Shown: positions 9,371-16,957, numbered from the stretch's first letter. The stretch is DNA of 64,000 nucleotides from Streptomyces cellostaticus (GCF_001513965.1 NZ_KQ948035.1:68041-132040); one strand, 5' to 3'. Translations and numbers: made by a program. Notes: generated by a model not told the origin, from the sequence alone.

Positions 9371-9395
9371 GCGCTTACGATAAGCGCATGCGTAT
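9363..9395. promoter_or_regulatory. Perfect palindromic operator between MarR gene and divergent gene
   Basis: ATACGCATGCGCTTA (9363-9377) is followed by CGA and the exact reverse complement TAAGCGCATGCGTAT (9381-9395): two 15-bp arms around a 3-base spacer. It overlaps the start codon of the leftward gene and lies 28 bases before the MarR start. The position and symmetry fit a MarR dimer operator that controls both genes. Confidence 0.75.
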
Positions 9396-9422
9396 CATGG
9401 GTCAACGAGTATCTTCTTTTCC

Positions 9423-9878
9423 ATGGCTGGGAACACCACACCCGAAGGGCGCCCTGACCTGGCGGCGATGATCGTCCCGCTGGGCCGCGCGCTGGTGGCC
9501 GCCGAGTTGCCGGTGCTGCGCGAGCACGGGCTGGCCATGTGGGCGTACTCGGTACTGCTCAGGCTCGACGACGAACCGGTGCGGACGCAGGCCGCGTTGG
9601 CGCGGGACATCGGTGCGGACAAGACGCGGATCATCGGCGTCCTCGACGGCCTGGAGGAACGTGGGCTGATCCGGCGGCAGTCTGATCCGGCGGACCGGCG
9701 GGCGCGCGTACTCTCACTCACCCCGGCGGGGCGTCGGATGCGCGACGCGGTCCAGTCGGCGATCCAGCAGCGTGAGGAGCAGCTGCTGGCTCGCCTGCCG
9801 GAGGAGGATCGGCGCGGCTTCCTGAACGCGCTGCAGGCGCTCGCCACGCTATCTCCCTCCGAGATCACCGGGGACTAG
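9423..9878 (+). CDS. MarR family transcriptional regulator
   Basis: A 151-residue winged-helix regulator. The DNA-binding core is visible: WAYSVLLRLDDEPVRTQAALARDIGADKTRI, recognition helix DKTRIIGVLDGLEERGLI and the wing RRQSDPADRRARVLSLTPAGR, which carries the DRR motif typical of MarR proteins. N- and C-terminal helices form the dimer interface. Such proteins usually repress themselves and a neighbour, and release DNA on binding a phenolic or other small ligand or on oxidation. The 33-bp palindrome just upstream is the probable operator and the divergent maleylpyruvate-isomerase-like gene the probable partner. Confidence 0.92.
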   Translation: MAGNTTPEGRPDLAAMIVPLGRALVAAELPVLREHGLAMWAYSVLLRLDDEPVRTQAALARDIGADKTRIIGVLDGLEERGLIRRQSDPADRRARVLSLTPAGRRMRDAVQSAIQQREEQLLARLPEEDRRGFLNALQALATLSPSEITGD

Positions 9879-9940
9879 CCAGGCGGTGTCTCTTCGGCCA
9901 GTGACTCGTTGTTCTGGTCATGCTCAGCTGGGGGAATCTC

Positions 9941-10050
9941 ACGGGCGTCGTCGAGTGGGTGGTGCTGGAGCCACTGCTGCCGAAGAGCAACAACCGGTGC
10001 GGCCGGTGGCCTGATCATCGTCAGGTGATCGACGCGATCGTTGATCTCCG
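9941..10050 (+). mobile_element. IS5-family transposase N-terminal remnant
   Basis: One frame reads VEWVVLEPLLPKSNNRCGRW then DHRQVIDAIVDL, the conserved N-terminal region of IS5-group transposases (usually W..LEPLLP...RGRW.DHR.VIDGI). It stops being recognisable at about 10050, just before the WblC-type promoter. No terminal repeats could be identified, and the rest of the element is gone. Confidence 0.6.
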
Positions 10051-10056
10051 GCTGGC

Positions 10057-10095
10057 TTTAAATGGGTTGGGCCGACCGGTCCCCGCTGGTACCGT
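10057..10095 (+). promoter_or_regulatory. Candidate WblC/WhiB7-type promoter
   Basis: An AT-rich block TTTAAAT (10057-10063) sits three bases before a -35 element TTGGGC (10067-10072), then exactly 17 bases, then a -10 element TACCGT (10090-10095). In actinobacteria, an AT-rich block immediately upstream of a GTTG-type -35 is the mark of promoters activated by the antibiotic-responsive factor WblC/WhiB7. Assignment is by architecture only. Confidence 0.5.
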
Positions 10096-10132
10096 CTGGA
10101 CAGCCGTGAGAGAACTCGAGGAGGTGAGACCC

Positions 10133-10186
10133 ATGAAGGCTGTATCCGTGTGGGTGCTCCCCCTTTTCGTCGCGGTGGGCGATTGA
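10133..10186 (+). CDS. 17-codon leader peptide upstream of the GNAT gene
   Basis: MKAVSVWVLPLFVAVGD is encoded by a short frame with a very strong ribosome binding site (GAGGAGGTGAG, 10118-10128) a few bases before its ATG, and it ends at TGA 10186. It lies about 40 bases after the candidate -10 element and 53 bases before the GNAT start, with an inverted-repeat region between. This is the layout of leader peptides that sense ribosome-stalling antibiotics. The peptide is hydrophobic with Trp, Leu-Pro and Phe in the middle, which fits a nascent chain able to contact the exit tunnel. Its function is inferred from layout; no homologue was checked. Confidence 0.55.
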   Translation: MKAVSVWVLPLFVAVGD

Positions 10187-10189
10187 CGT

Positions 10190-10239
10190 AGGTGTCGCCG
10201 GGAGCGCCTCAGACAAGGCACTCCTGAGAGGCAACACCT
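10190..10239 (+). promoter_or_regulatory. Candidate translational attenuator hairpin sequestering the GNAT ribosome binding site
   Basis: AGGTGT (10190-10195) pairs with ACACCT (10234-10239), GCC (10197-10199) with GGC (10230-10232), and CTCAG (10208-10212) with CTGAG (10224-10228). The only Shine-Dalgarno for the GNAT gene, GAGAGG at 10226-10231, is therefore in the stem. Alternative pairings exist: GCCT 10206-10209 with AGGC 10216-10219, and GGAG 10201-10204 with CTCC 10221-10224. These could free the site when a ribosome stalls on the leader. Confidence 0.5.
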
Positions 10240-11079
10240 ATGAACTTTGTGCATTCCACTTCGGGCACGGGCAACCACGAGGCCGTGGTCACGCGGGTTT
10301 CGGACCTGCAGTGGCAGGCCGTGGAGGGCGACCGGGCGGTCGGCCGCGGCGATGCTTCGCGCCGACCCGACGGGCGGCTCTTCCTCAGCATCGACGCGTG
10401 GCACGGCGCGGTCTTCGACCGCATCGCCGACGCGATGCTGGCGGACCTGCCGACACCGCTGTACACCGTCGTCGACGAGGCCGACCACGACTCGAGATCC
10501 GCCTGGGAGCGGGCCGGCTTCACCACCGCACGTCGCGAGTGGGGCTATCTCGTGCCCACCGACCCGCAGGGCACCGGGCTTGGCTCGGTGCGGCCCCCGT
10601 CGGACCTGACGATCGTGCCCGCCGGTGAGGCGGAGGAGGGCCCGCTGCGCGCCCTGGACAGCATGATCCGCGACGAGGTCGAGGCCGCCGTCGGATGGCA
10701 GACGATGCCGGCCGAGGTGCTGCCCCGCCCGGCGGGGAGCACGCTGCTCGACCCGTCGAAGTACGCGGTGGCGCGGCACTGCGACCAGTACGTGGGACTG
10801 GTCCGGGTGGCACCGTTGACCCGGCAGCCACGGATCGGACTGATCGCCGTCCGAACCGAGTGGCACCGCCGCGGCATCGCCCGGGCGATGCTGGCCCACG
10901 CGCTGGGTTCGCTGCACCGCTCCGGGACCGCTTCGGCATGGGCCGAGGTGAACGAGTCCAACGCGGCGGCCACCGCCCTGTTCGAGGGCATCGGCGCCCG
11001 GCGCGTGGGCAGCACCTTGGAGCTGGTCCGCCGGTGGCGCTCCGCCACACCGCACCGAGCGACCGAGCCGAGCACGTAG
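10240..11079 (+). CDS. GNAT family N-acetyltransferase (two GNAT-like halves), probable antibiotic-response gene
   Basis: A 279-residue protein. The C-terminal half carries a clear GNAT core: GLVRVAPLTRQPRIGLIAV, then acetyl-CoA-binding motif A VRTEWHRRGIARAMLAHAL (R/Q-x-x-G-x-A), then AWAEVNESNAAATALFEGIG and a final strand. The N-terminal half (DAWHGAVFDRIADAML ... ERAGFTTARREWGY) resembles a degenerate GNAT fold, as in tandem GNAT enzymes. Such proteins acetylate amines using acetyl-CoA; small-molecule antibiotics and ribosomal targets are common for stress-induced members. The upstream WblC-type promoter, leader peptide and RBS-masking hairpin suggest induction by ribosome-targeting drugs. 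The ATG directly abuts the hairpin. Confidence 0.85.
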   Translation: MNFVHSTSGTGNHEAVVTRVSDLQWQAVEGDRAVGRGDASRRPDGRLFLSIDAWHGAVFDRIADAMLADLPTPLYTVVDEADHDSRSAWERAGFTTARREWGYLVPTDPQGTGLGSVRPPSDLTIVPAGEAEEGPLRALDSMIRDEVEAAVGWQTMPAEVLPRPAGSTLLDPSKYAVARHCDQYVGLVRVAPLTRQPRIGLIAVRTEWHRRGIARAMLAHALGSLHRSGTASAWAEVNESNAAATALFEGIGARRVGSTLELVRRWRSATPHRATEPST

Positions 11080-11230
11080 CGGGCCCGGTGACGGCCGCTC
11101 CGAGGGACGGGCACCGGCCCGTTGTCGTTGGTCGCTGGGTGCGGCTGCCATCAGTTGGCACCGCGCCCGACCGCGCACCGCATTTGTTTCCTACCGACTA
11201 CACCGTCACAGAACGGAGAAGTGAGAGACC

Positions 11231-11455
11231 ATGACGAAAGCAGCAGGGGGCGTAGAAGTCGAGGGCATCGTCATCGAGTGCCTGCGCAATGCCACCTTCA
11301 AGGTGGAACTCCAGAACGGGCACACGGTGCTCGCCCACATCAGCGGAAAGATCCGGAAGAACTACATCAAGATCCTCCCGTACGACCGGGTGCTCGTGGA
11401 ACTCAGCCCCTACGACCTCACCCGCGGCCGGATCCGTTACCGGTACAGGGCGTAA
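11231..11455 (+). CDS. infA: Translation initiation factor IF-1 (paralogue)
   Basis: A 74-residue S1/OB-fold protein containing the hallmark IF-1 segments: EGIVIECLRNATFKVELQNG, HTVLAHISGKIRKNYIKILP and DRVLVELSPYDLTRGRIRYR. It is therefore a full-length IF-1, binding the ribosomal A site during initiation. It lies outside any ribosomal-protein operon and has substitutions unlike the housekeeping Streptomyces copy (for example ECLRNAT, KNYIKILPYD), so it is likely a second copy. GGAGAAG precedes the ATG. It follows the GNAT gene by 151 bases, and a 15-bp hairpin terminator follows it. It may be part of the same antibiotic-response unit, though a separate promoter is not excluded. Confidence 0.92.
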   Translation: MTKAAGGVEVEGIVIECLRNATFKVELQNGHTVLAHISGKIRKNYIKILPYDRVLVELSPYDLTRGRIRYRYRA

Positions 11456-11518
11456 CGCAAGGAACTGGCCGGGTCAACTCGTAGGGACGAGCCCCGGCGC
11501 TGAACAGCTGGCCCAGCA

Positions 11519-11554
11519 CGGCCGTGTCTCCAGCATGCTCTGGAGACACGGCCG
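11519..11554 (+). terminator. Hairpin terminator after the IF-1 gene
   Basis: CGGCCGTGTCTCCAG (11519-11533) pairs perfectly with CTGGAGACACGGCCG (11540-11554) around a six-base loop. The 15-bp GC-rich stem lacks a T tract, as is usual in this genus, and lies 64 bases after the infA stop codon. Confidence 0.8.
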
Positions 11555-12123
11555 CGTGACCATCAGAAGCCGCCGGCCCCCCGCGCTAGCCAACTTCCTC
11601 ACCAGCACGAGCGACTGGTTGCCGCACTGTACGACGGCGACCGGACAGCAGAGGACGCCGTCCTGCCCACCCCTGGCCGCCCTCGGGCGACGTGCTGCCG
11701 ACGTCCCCTTGCCCGCGTAGCTCAGGGCGCGCGATTCGGGGTGTGCGGCGTGGGCAGGCCCAGCCGCTGCCGGACATGGACTTTGGTGTTTCCTGCCCGC
11801 TGCACTGACACGCCGTCTCGGTGACTGCTCCCGGACGATCGCCGCACGCCTGGTGCGGTGGGAACACCGGCTGACGCTTTCACCATCACTCGTTCAGCCG
11901 CCATCCTGTCGCCGGGTCTGGTGGTACAGGCGAACCGGCCACGGCCCAAGAGCGACCGCCCGTTCGTCTATTACCACCGCCGGCCAGAGGCGGCCCCACA
12001 TGCTTCTGTTCGGATTGACACCGGGCCACTGGGACCTCGTACTGAACACGAGGGACCCTTGGTCAAAAGTTTCCCTGTGGTGAATTCCACCATCCGTAAT
12101 CTCTCCCCTCTCAGGGAGGCGCC
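11555..12123. other. Intergenic region, probably degraded sequence
   Basis: There are no frames with a convincing start or motif on either strand. Short runs look like former coding sequence but could not be assigned. The final bases (CAGGGAGGCGCC) give the Shine-Dalgarno of the metallopeptidase gene. Confidence 0.35.
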
Positions 12124-13557
12124 ATGACGGTACAGCAACAGCAAGCTACGATTCCGACGGTTCTGGTGTACGAAGACGACCCCGGATTTCCTCCGCAGGT
12201 CCACATGCCCGTACCGCATCCCGTTCCGCATCTCGACACACAACCCTTCCCGACAGCCATCGCGGAAGCCGCACCGCAGCCGGACGGTGCCGGGCCGGGC
12301 ACCGAGGCCTTCCGCTACTGGGTGACGGCCGATGCGCTCAGCAGGGCCAGCCAGACCTGGGGTCCGCTGGTTCCGACCGGAACGCAGTGGCATCCGATGG
12401 CCGGCCGCACCCTCACCGCGCACCTCAACGCAGGAAACGACCTCAACGCCTTCTACGACCGCAAAGGCCTGTGGTTCTTCCGCCGCACGGTGGCAGGCGT
12501 GACCGTCGCCGCGTGCGAGAGCTCCGAGGTCGTCGAGCACGAGACGGGTCACGCGATCCTCGACGCCCTGCGCCCTCAGCTGTTCAACGCGGCGAGCGCA
12601 GAGGCGGCCGCCCTGCACGAAGCGTTCGGTGACATCAGTGCGCTGCTGACCTCACTCCGGCTGGAATCGCTGCGGATCGCGGTGCTGGCCGAGACGCAGG
12701 GCGACCTCGAACTGTCCTCGCGGGTGTCGAGGATGGCCGAGCAACTGGGCTGGGCGATCCGCCAGGGCCACCCGAGCGCGGTCGACCCGGACTGCCTGCG
12801 CAACCTGTCGAACAGCTTCTTCTACCGCGACCCGGTGCAGCTGCCACCGAACGGACCCGCGAACATGCTCTCCAGCGAGCCGCACTCGTTCTCCCGCGTG
12901 TTCAGCGGCGCGTTCCTGAAGGTCGTCGCCGGGATCTTCCGGCAGCAGGACCTGCAGGACCAGGCCGGTCTGTCCTTGGCGGCCGAGACCGCGGCACAGT
13001 TGCTGGTGGATGCCGTCGTGGCCGCGCCCGTGGTGTCCGCCTACTACGCACAGGTCGCGGGTCACATGATCGCCGCGGACCAGCGCCGGAACGGCGGCAA
13101 GTACGGTCAGTCCCTGCGCTCGGCGTTCATCCGTCACGGCATCCTCTCCCTGGAGGCCGCCGCGTCCATCACCGAGCCGGAGGTGGCACGCCGAGGAGCC
13201 GGAATCGCCGAGGCCACGCCGGGCGGTGGTGACGACGAGGGGCTCACGGCCGTCACGATCCACGGGGCGACCTACGGCGTCACCCAGCCTCTCGTCCTCT
13301 CCGCCCCCGCGGAGGAACGACGGTTCGGCATCGCGGGCTCCGACCCCGCCGGCGGCTCGGTGCGGCCCGCCGACCCCGAGCGGGTCGCCACGTCGTACCT
13401 CGAGGACCTCCTCCGCCGCGGCCGCGTCCACGTACCCGAGGAGCACCGCACCGCTGCGGCGTTCGCCGACGACAGCCCCTTCCGGCTCAAGACGCACGAG
13501 ATCACGCGGAGCACGACCGGCGAGGGTCTCGCCCTGGTCCGGCGGGGCTTCGACTGA
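12124..13557 (+). CDS. Cytoplasmic gluzincin-type zinc metallopeptidase
   Basis: A 477-residue protein with an HExxH zinc site, His139-Glu140-x-x-His143 (EVVEHETGHAILDAL), and a downstream third ligand Glu166 in ALHEAFGDISALL, 23 residues after the second His. That spacing and the ExxxD context place it near the M4/M36 gluzincins. There is no signal peptide: the N-terminus is Gln- and Pro-rich. The catalytic part ends around residue 350 (QSLRSAFIRHGIL); the last 60 residues form a small domain (YLEDLLRRGRVHV ... THEITRSTTGEGLALVRRGFD) that resembles the product of the convergent gene at 13598-13813. GGGAGG lies five bases before the ATG. Substrate unknown; processing of a cytoplasmic or unconventionally exported target is possible. 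Confidence 0.75.
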   Translation: MTVQQQQATIPTVLVYEDDPGFPPQVHMPVPHPVPHLDTQPFPTAIAEAAPQPDGAGPGTEAFRYWVTADALSRASQTWGPLVPTGTQWHPMAGRTLTAHLNAGNDLNAFYDRKGLWFFRRTVAGVTVAACESSEVVEHETGHAILDALRPQLFNAASAEAAALHEAFGDISALLTSLRLESLRIAVLAETQGDLELSSRVSRMAEQLGWAIRQGHPSAVDPDCLRNLSNSFFYRDPVQLPPNGPANMLSSEPHSFSRVFSGAFLKVVAGIFRQQDLQDQAGLSLAAETAAQLLVDAVVAAPVVSAYYAQVAGHMIAADQRRNGGKYGQSLRSAFIRHGILSLEAAASITEPEVARRGAGIAEATPGGGDDEGLTAVTIHGATYGVTQPLVLSAPAEERRFGIAGSDPAGGSVRPADPERVATSYLEDLLRRGRVHVPEEHRTAAAFADDSPFRLKTHEITRSTTGEGLALVRRGFD

Positions 13558-13560
13558 GCA

Positions 13561-13605
13561 GTCAGCGCAGTCAGCGCAGTCAGCGCAGTCAGCGCAGTCA
13601 GCGGG
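13561..13605. repeat. 9-bp tandem repeat between two convergent genes
   Basis: The unit GTCAGCGCA occurs four times without error from 13561 to 13596, followed by a partial fifth copy. It fills the space between the stop codons of the metallopeptidase gene (13557) and the small gene on the other strand (13598). Being a multiple of three, it would encode a tripeptide repeat if either stop were read through. Confidence 0.9.
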
Positions 13606-13813
13606 AAAAGCGCAGACGGCGGACGGTGAGCCGTCCGTCGTCCTCGCGCTTGATGACGTGCGTCGTGCTCGGCGTCGGCTCCTCACCCTCGAACACTGCC
13701 TCGCCCCGCGCCAGCAGATCGCTGATGAACTTCTCGGCCGCTCGGTGCTCGGCGTCGTCGCTCTGCCCGCCTGCACCGACGTTCTTCTGACCGTCATCAC
13801 CATTTGCACTCAT
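13598..13813 (-). CDS. Small protein resembling the metallopeptidase C-terminal domain
   Basis: A 71-residue protein, MSANGDDGQKNVGAGG..., starting at 13813 (an in-frame start at 13864 would add 17 residues). Its second half, FISDLLARGEAVFEGEE, STTHVIKRE and DGRLTVRRLRF, can be aligned by eye with the end of the neighbouring peptidase, YLEDLLRRGRVHVPEE, KTHEITRS and GEGLALVRRGF. The N-terminal 25 residues are polar and probably disordered. I know no family for it. Encoded convergently next to the peptidase, it could be an inhibitor or a decoy binding the same partner as the peptidase tail; this is inference from the alignment and position. Confidence 0.6.
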   Translation of the reverse strand: MSANGDDGQKNVGAGGQSDDAEHRAAEKFISDLLARGEAVFEGEEPTPSTTHVIKREDDGRLTVRRLRFSR

Positions 13814-14133
13814 ATAGTGCACTCTATTCCGATGGTGTTCGGATGCCTGCCGGGAGTGGACCACGTGGCCGTCGGGTGCGGTGTCGGCCCGGCTGCCTGC
13901 GGGGATTCGTGAGGTTCGTGAGGGGCATCCGCAAGCGATTCGGCTTCCTGGATGTATTGACCACGAGCGTTGTTAACAGTGGGTGGTGGAGCCGCGGTCA
14001 AGGTTGGCGGCGCGTTATGAGCGAGGGAAAGCCGGCCGGAGCCCGTGTGGCCGCCCACTGCATCTCGTGGACGCCGTTTCATCAAACGATCTCCTCGGGA
14101 GGTCTAACCTGCGCGAGGGCTCCTGACGCGCGA

Positions 14134-14862
14134 TCAGGTATGCGGAGCGCCGCCGTCCGATGCCAGGCGTGTGAGCCACTCGCGCAGCAGGTGCTGCTCG
14201 GCGTCGCTCAGGACATCGGTGTCGTCGGGGAGAGCTGCGCGCAGTGCGCGGGCCGCCGCGGCAGGGCCGGTCTCCGTGGCGGGGACCGTCGGTTCGACGC
14301 GGGTGATGGCGGCGACCATGGACTCGCGGAGGATGGCCAGCAGCTCTGGATTGCGGCGGTCCGCGGGAGTGGAGTGCCAGGTGGTGACCGCGCCTTGCCC
14401 GGTGGCCTGGATGATCTGGGCGGCCAGTTCCTCGTCGACCCGCAGCCACCCCCCGGCCGCCAGTCGGCGTACCCGGCCGTAGAGGATCTCCAGGCCCGCA
14501 CGGTGTGCCATGTCCACGCCCCGACCGGTGGCCCTGTTCATCACCGCGAACAGCTCGGGGCGCGAGACCCCGAACTCCACGACCAAGTCCCAACCGCGGC
14601 GCAGCTCCTCCACCGGGTCCTCAGGGGCGAGGTCGAGTAGCGCGCGCTTGCTCTCCAGGAACTGCCCATAACCGTGCTCGGCGACCGCCTCCAGCAGCCC
14701 CTCCTTGTCGCCGAACAGGCGGTAGATCGCCGGCGGCTGCATTCCGGCGGCGGCGGCGACGGCGCGGGTGCTCACCGCGTCAGGGCCGCCCTTCTCCAGC
14801 AGCTCGACGGCCGCCTCGACGATGCGGCGACGAGGGCTGTCGGTGGAGTCGCGTCTGACCAT
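14134..14862 (-). CDS. TetR family transcriptional regulator
   Basis: A 242-residue regulator. The N-terminal helix-turn-helix is typical: RRRIVEAAVELLEKGGPDAV, STRAVAAAAGMQPPAIYRLF, GDKEGLLEAVAEHGYGQFLE. The C-terminal ligand and dimer domain is helical (WDLVVEFGVSRPELFAVMNR, IIQATGQGAVTTWHSTPADR). The start at 14862 gives a normal TetR N-terminus; there is no clear Shine-Dalgarno, so a leaderless transcript is possible. It is divergent from the NmrA-like gene with 89 bases between the starts, the standard arrangement in which TetR represses its neighbour and itself. Confidence 0.92.
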   Translation of the reverse strand: MVRRDSTDSPRRRIVEAAVELLEKGGPDAVSTRAVAAAAGMQPPAIYRLFGDKEGLLEAVAEHGYGQFLESKRALLDLAPEDPVEELRRGWDLVVEFGVSRPELFAVMNRATGRGVDMAHRAGLEILYGRVRRLAAGGWLRVDEELAAQIIQATGQGAVTTWHSTPADRRNPELLAILRESMVAAITRVEPTVPATETGPAAAARALRAALPDDTDVLSDAEQHLLREWLTRLASDGGAPHT

Positions 14863-14895
14863 GAACCGATGATATCGAAGATTTGGTTCCATCGG
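14863..14895. promoter_or_regulatory. Possible operator between TetR and NmrA genes
   Basis: CCGATG (14866-14871) and CATCGG (14890-14895) form an inverted repeat, with GAACC/GGTTC as a second shorter pair. The region is AT-richer than its surroundings and abuts the TetR start. Symmetry is imperfect, so this is a weak call. Confidence 0.3.
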
Positions 14896-14951
14896 AATTT
14901 CCAGTGTTACTGTTGAAGCGATTCCACTGGAAACATCGCTGGGAGAACCCA

Positions 14952-15812
14952 ATGATCATCGTGACCGGAGCCACCGGAAAGCTCGGCCGCCGCACCGTCG
15001 AATGCCTCCTGGAGCGCGTCCCCGCCGACCGCGTCGGCGTCAGCGTCCGCGACCCCCGCAAGGCCCAGGACCTCGCCGACCGCGGCGTCCGCGTCCGGCA
15101 GGGCAGCTTCGACGACCCTGCCTCGCTCGTGCATGCCTTCGAGGGGGCCGAGCAACTGCTCCTCGTCTCCCTCGACCGCACGGGCGAGGAGTGCGTCACC
15201 GGCCACAGCACCGCCATCGACGCCGCCGTGAAGGCCGGCGTCGGCCGCATCCTCTACACCAGCCAGATGGGCGCCGCCCACGACTCCCGCTTCCAGGCGT
15301 GCCGCGACCACGCCCAGACCGAGGACCTGCTGCGTGCCACCGGCCTGCCCTGGACCGCGCTGCGCAACGGCTTCTACGCTTCCAGCGCCTTGCAGTTTCT
15401 GGAGTCCGCCCGCCACACCGGCGACATCGGCCTCCCCGCCGACGGTCCCGTCGCCTGGACCGGCCACGACGACCTCGCCGAGGCCACCGCGGCGATCCTC
15501 ACCGAAGAGGGCCGCTTCGAGGGGCCCACCCCGCCGCTCACCGCCTCGGCGGCACTTGACTTCGGCAACGTCGCAGAGATCGCGACCCGAGTCACCGGAC
15601 GACCCTTCACCCGCACCGTCGTCCCCGACGACGCCTTCCGCGAGCAGGTCCTGGCGCACGGCGCCCCGGCCCCGATCGCCGACCTGATGCTGAGCATCTT
15701 CGCAGCGGCGCGGAATGGCGAGTTCACCGCCGTCGCCTCGACGCTGGCCGAGCTGATCGGGCGAAAGCCCGCCACCTTCCGCACCCAGCTGGAGCATGCC
15801 TGGGCCGAATAG
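14952..15812 (+). CDS. NmrA/QorB-like NAD(P)H-binding oxidoreductase
   Basis: A 286-residue atypical short-chain dehydrogenase of the NmrA/QorB group. The N-terminal Rossmann motif MIIVTGATGKLGRRTVECL (GxTGxLG) binds NAD(P); GVSVRDPRKAQDLADRGVRV and VRQGSFDDPASLVHAFEGAE are the standard second and third strands. LYTSQMGAAHDSRF and LPWTALRNGFYASSAL follow, then WTGHDDLAEATAAIL. Catalytic Tyr-x-x-x-Lys is absent, as in QorB/NmrA relatives, which act as quinone reductases or redox sensors. The start at 14952 has GGGAGAA seven bases upstream. Divergent from and probably controlled by the TetR gene, so likely an electrophile or redox response. Confidence 0.87.
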   Translation: MIIVTGATGKLGRRTVECLLERVPADRVGVSVRDPRKAQDLADRGVRVRQGSFDDPASLVHAFEGAEQLLLVSLDRTGEECVTGHSTAIDAAVKAGVGRILYTSQMGAAHDSRFQACRDHAQTEDLLRATGLPWTALRNGFYASSALQFLESARHTGDIGLPADGPVAWTGHDDLAEATAAILTEEGRFEGPTPPLTASAALDFGNVAEIATRVTGRPFTRTVVPDDAFREQVLAHGAPAPIADLMLSIFAAARNGEFTAVASTLAELIGRKPATFRTQLEHAWAE

Positions 15813-15974
15813 ATCCAGTGGGGCGCGCAGACAGCCCCGGCCTGACTCACCGCCCACAAAGGCTCATCCTCTGTCGCCCGAGGACGTCGATCACCAGATC
15901 GGCGGCCTCGGGCACGAATCCAGGCTCCGCATCAGATTCCGCACCATCCCAGAGGTTTCCCGTGCCCCACCCCC

Positions 15975-16957
15975 GTGCCCCACCCCCATGCCCGGCTGAC
16001 CATCCACGGCAGACGGCTCCTCGTCGACCGGGTCCGCTCTGGCAGGCCCATCGCCCACGTCGCCGACGAAATGGGTATCTCCCGCACCACAGCCCACAAA
16101 TGGGTCCGGCGCTGGTGAGCCGAAGGCGATCCGGGGTTGTATGACCGTTCCAGTCGCCCCCTGGCTACACCGCACCGAACCCCTGCCGATGCCGAGAGTC
16201 GCATCTGCGAGCTACGGCGCGACCGCAAGCCCGGCCCTGCACGGATCGGCCCGATCCTTGGCATACCAAGCTCGACGGTCCACCGTGTTCTGACCCGCCA
16301 CGGCCTGAACCAGCTGCGCCGGATGGACCGGCCCACCGGTCAGATCATCCGACGCTACGAACGATCACGTCCCGGCGAACTGGTCCACGTCGATATCAAG
16401 AAGCTCGGCAACATTCCCGACGGCGGCGGACATCGGATCATGCCCCGCCAGCAGGCCGCCGGCAATCGGCAGGCCACAACCGACGCGCGTAGGGGCGGCA
16501 GTCCCGTGATCGGCTACAGCTTCGTCCACACAGCCGTCGACGATTACTCCCGGCTCGTGTACAGCGAGGTTCTGACCGACGAACGCAAAGAGACCGCGGC
16601 CTCCTTCTGGCAGCGTGCGCATACCTTCTTCGCCGAGCACGGCATCACCGTCGAGCGCGTCCTCACCGACAACGGATCCTGCTACAGATCCCGCCTGTTC
16701 GGCCAGGCTCTCAGCGCCGCCGGCATCGTACATAAGCGCACACGTCCCTACCGGCCGCAGACGAACGGCAAGGTGGAGCGCCTACTCGCACCCTGCTCGA
16801 CGAATGGGCGTACGTGCGCCCGTACTCCAGCAACGCCGAACGCACCCAAGCCCTGACGGACTTCCTCCACACCTACAACTACCACCGGTGCCACACCGCA
16901 CTCGACGGCGGACCACCCATCAGCCGCGTTAACAACCCTGCGGGTCAATACACCTAG
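15975..16957 (+). mobile_element. IS481-family transposase, inactivated by nonsense and frameshift
   Basis: Reading from GTG 15975 gives VPHPHARLTIHGRRLL, PIAHVADEMGISRTT and HKWVRRW, the helix-turn-helix start of IS481 transposases, but the next codon is TGA where the family has Arg (CGA to TGA). The same frame continues with LYDRSSRP and the DDE core: VHVDIKKLG, SFVHTAVDDYSRL and ERVLTDNGSCYRS ... RPYRPQTNGKVER, which holds the catalytic residues. At about 16783 the frame changes, and the other frame completes the protein (LLDEWAYVRPYSSNAERTQA ... NNPAGQYT) to 16957. The 13-base segment GTGCCCCACCCCC is duplicated in tandem at the start (15962-15987). Terminal inverted repeats were not identified. 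Confidence 0.85.

Noticed and set aside
13561..13605. Short tandem repeats as a possible CRISPR array
   Set aside because: Units are 9 bp, directly adjacent and without spacers, and no cas gene is present.
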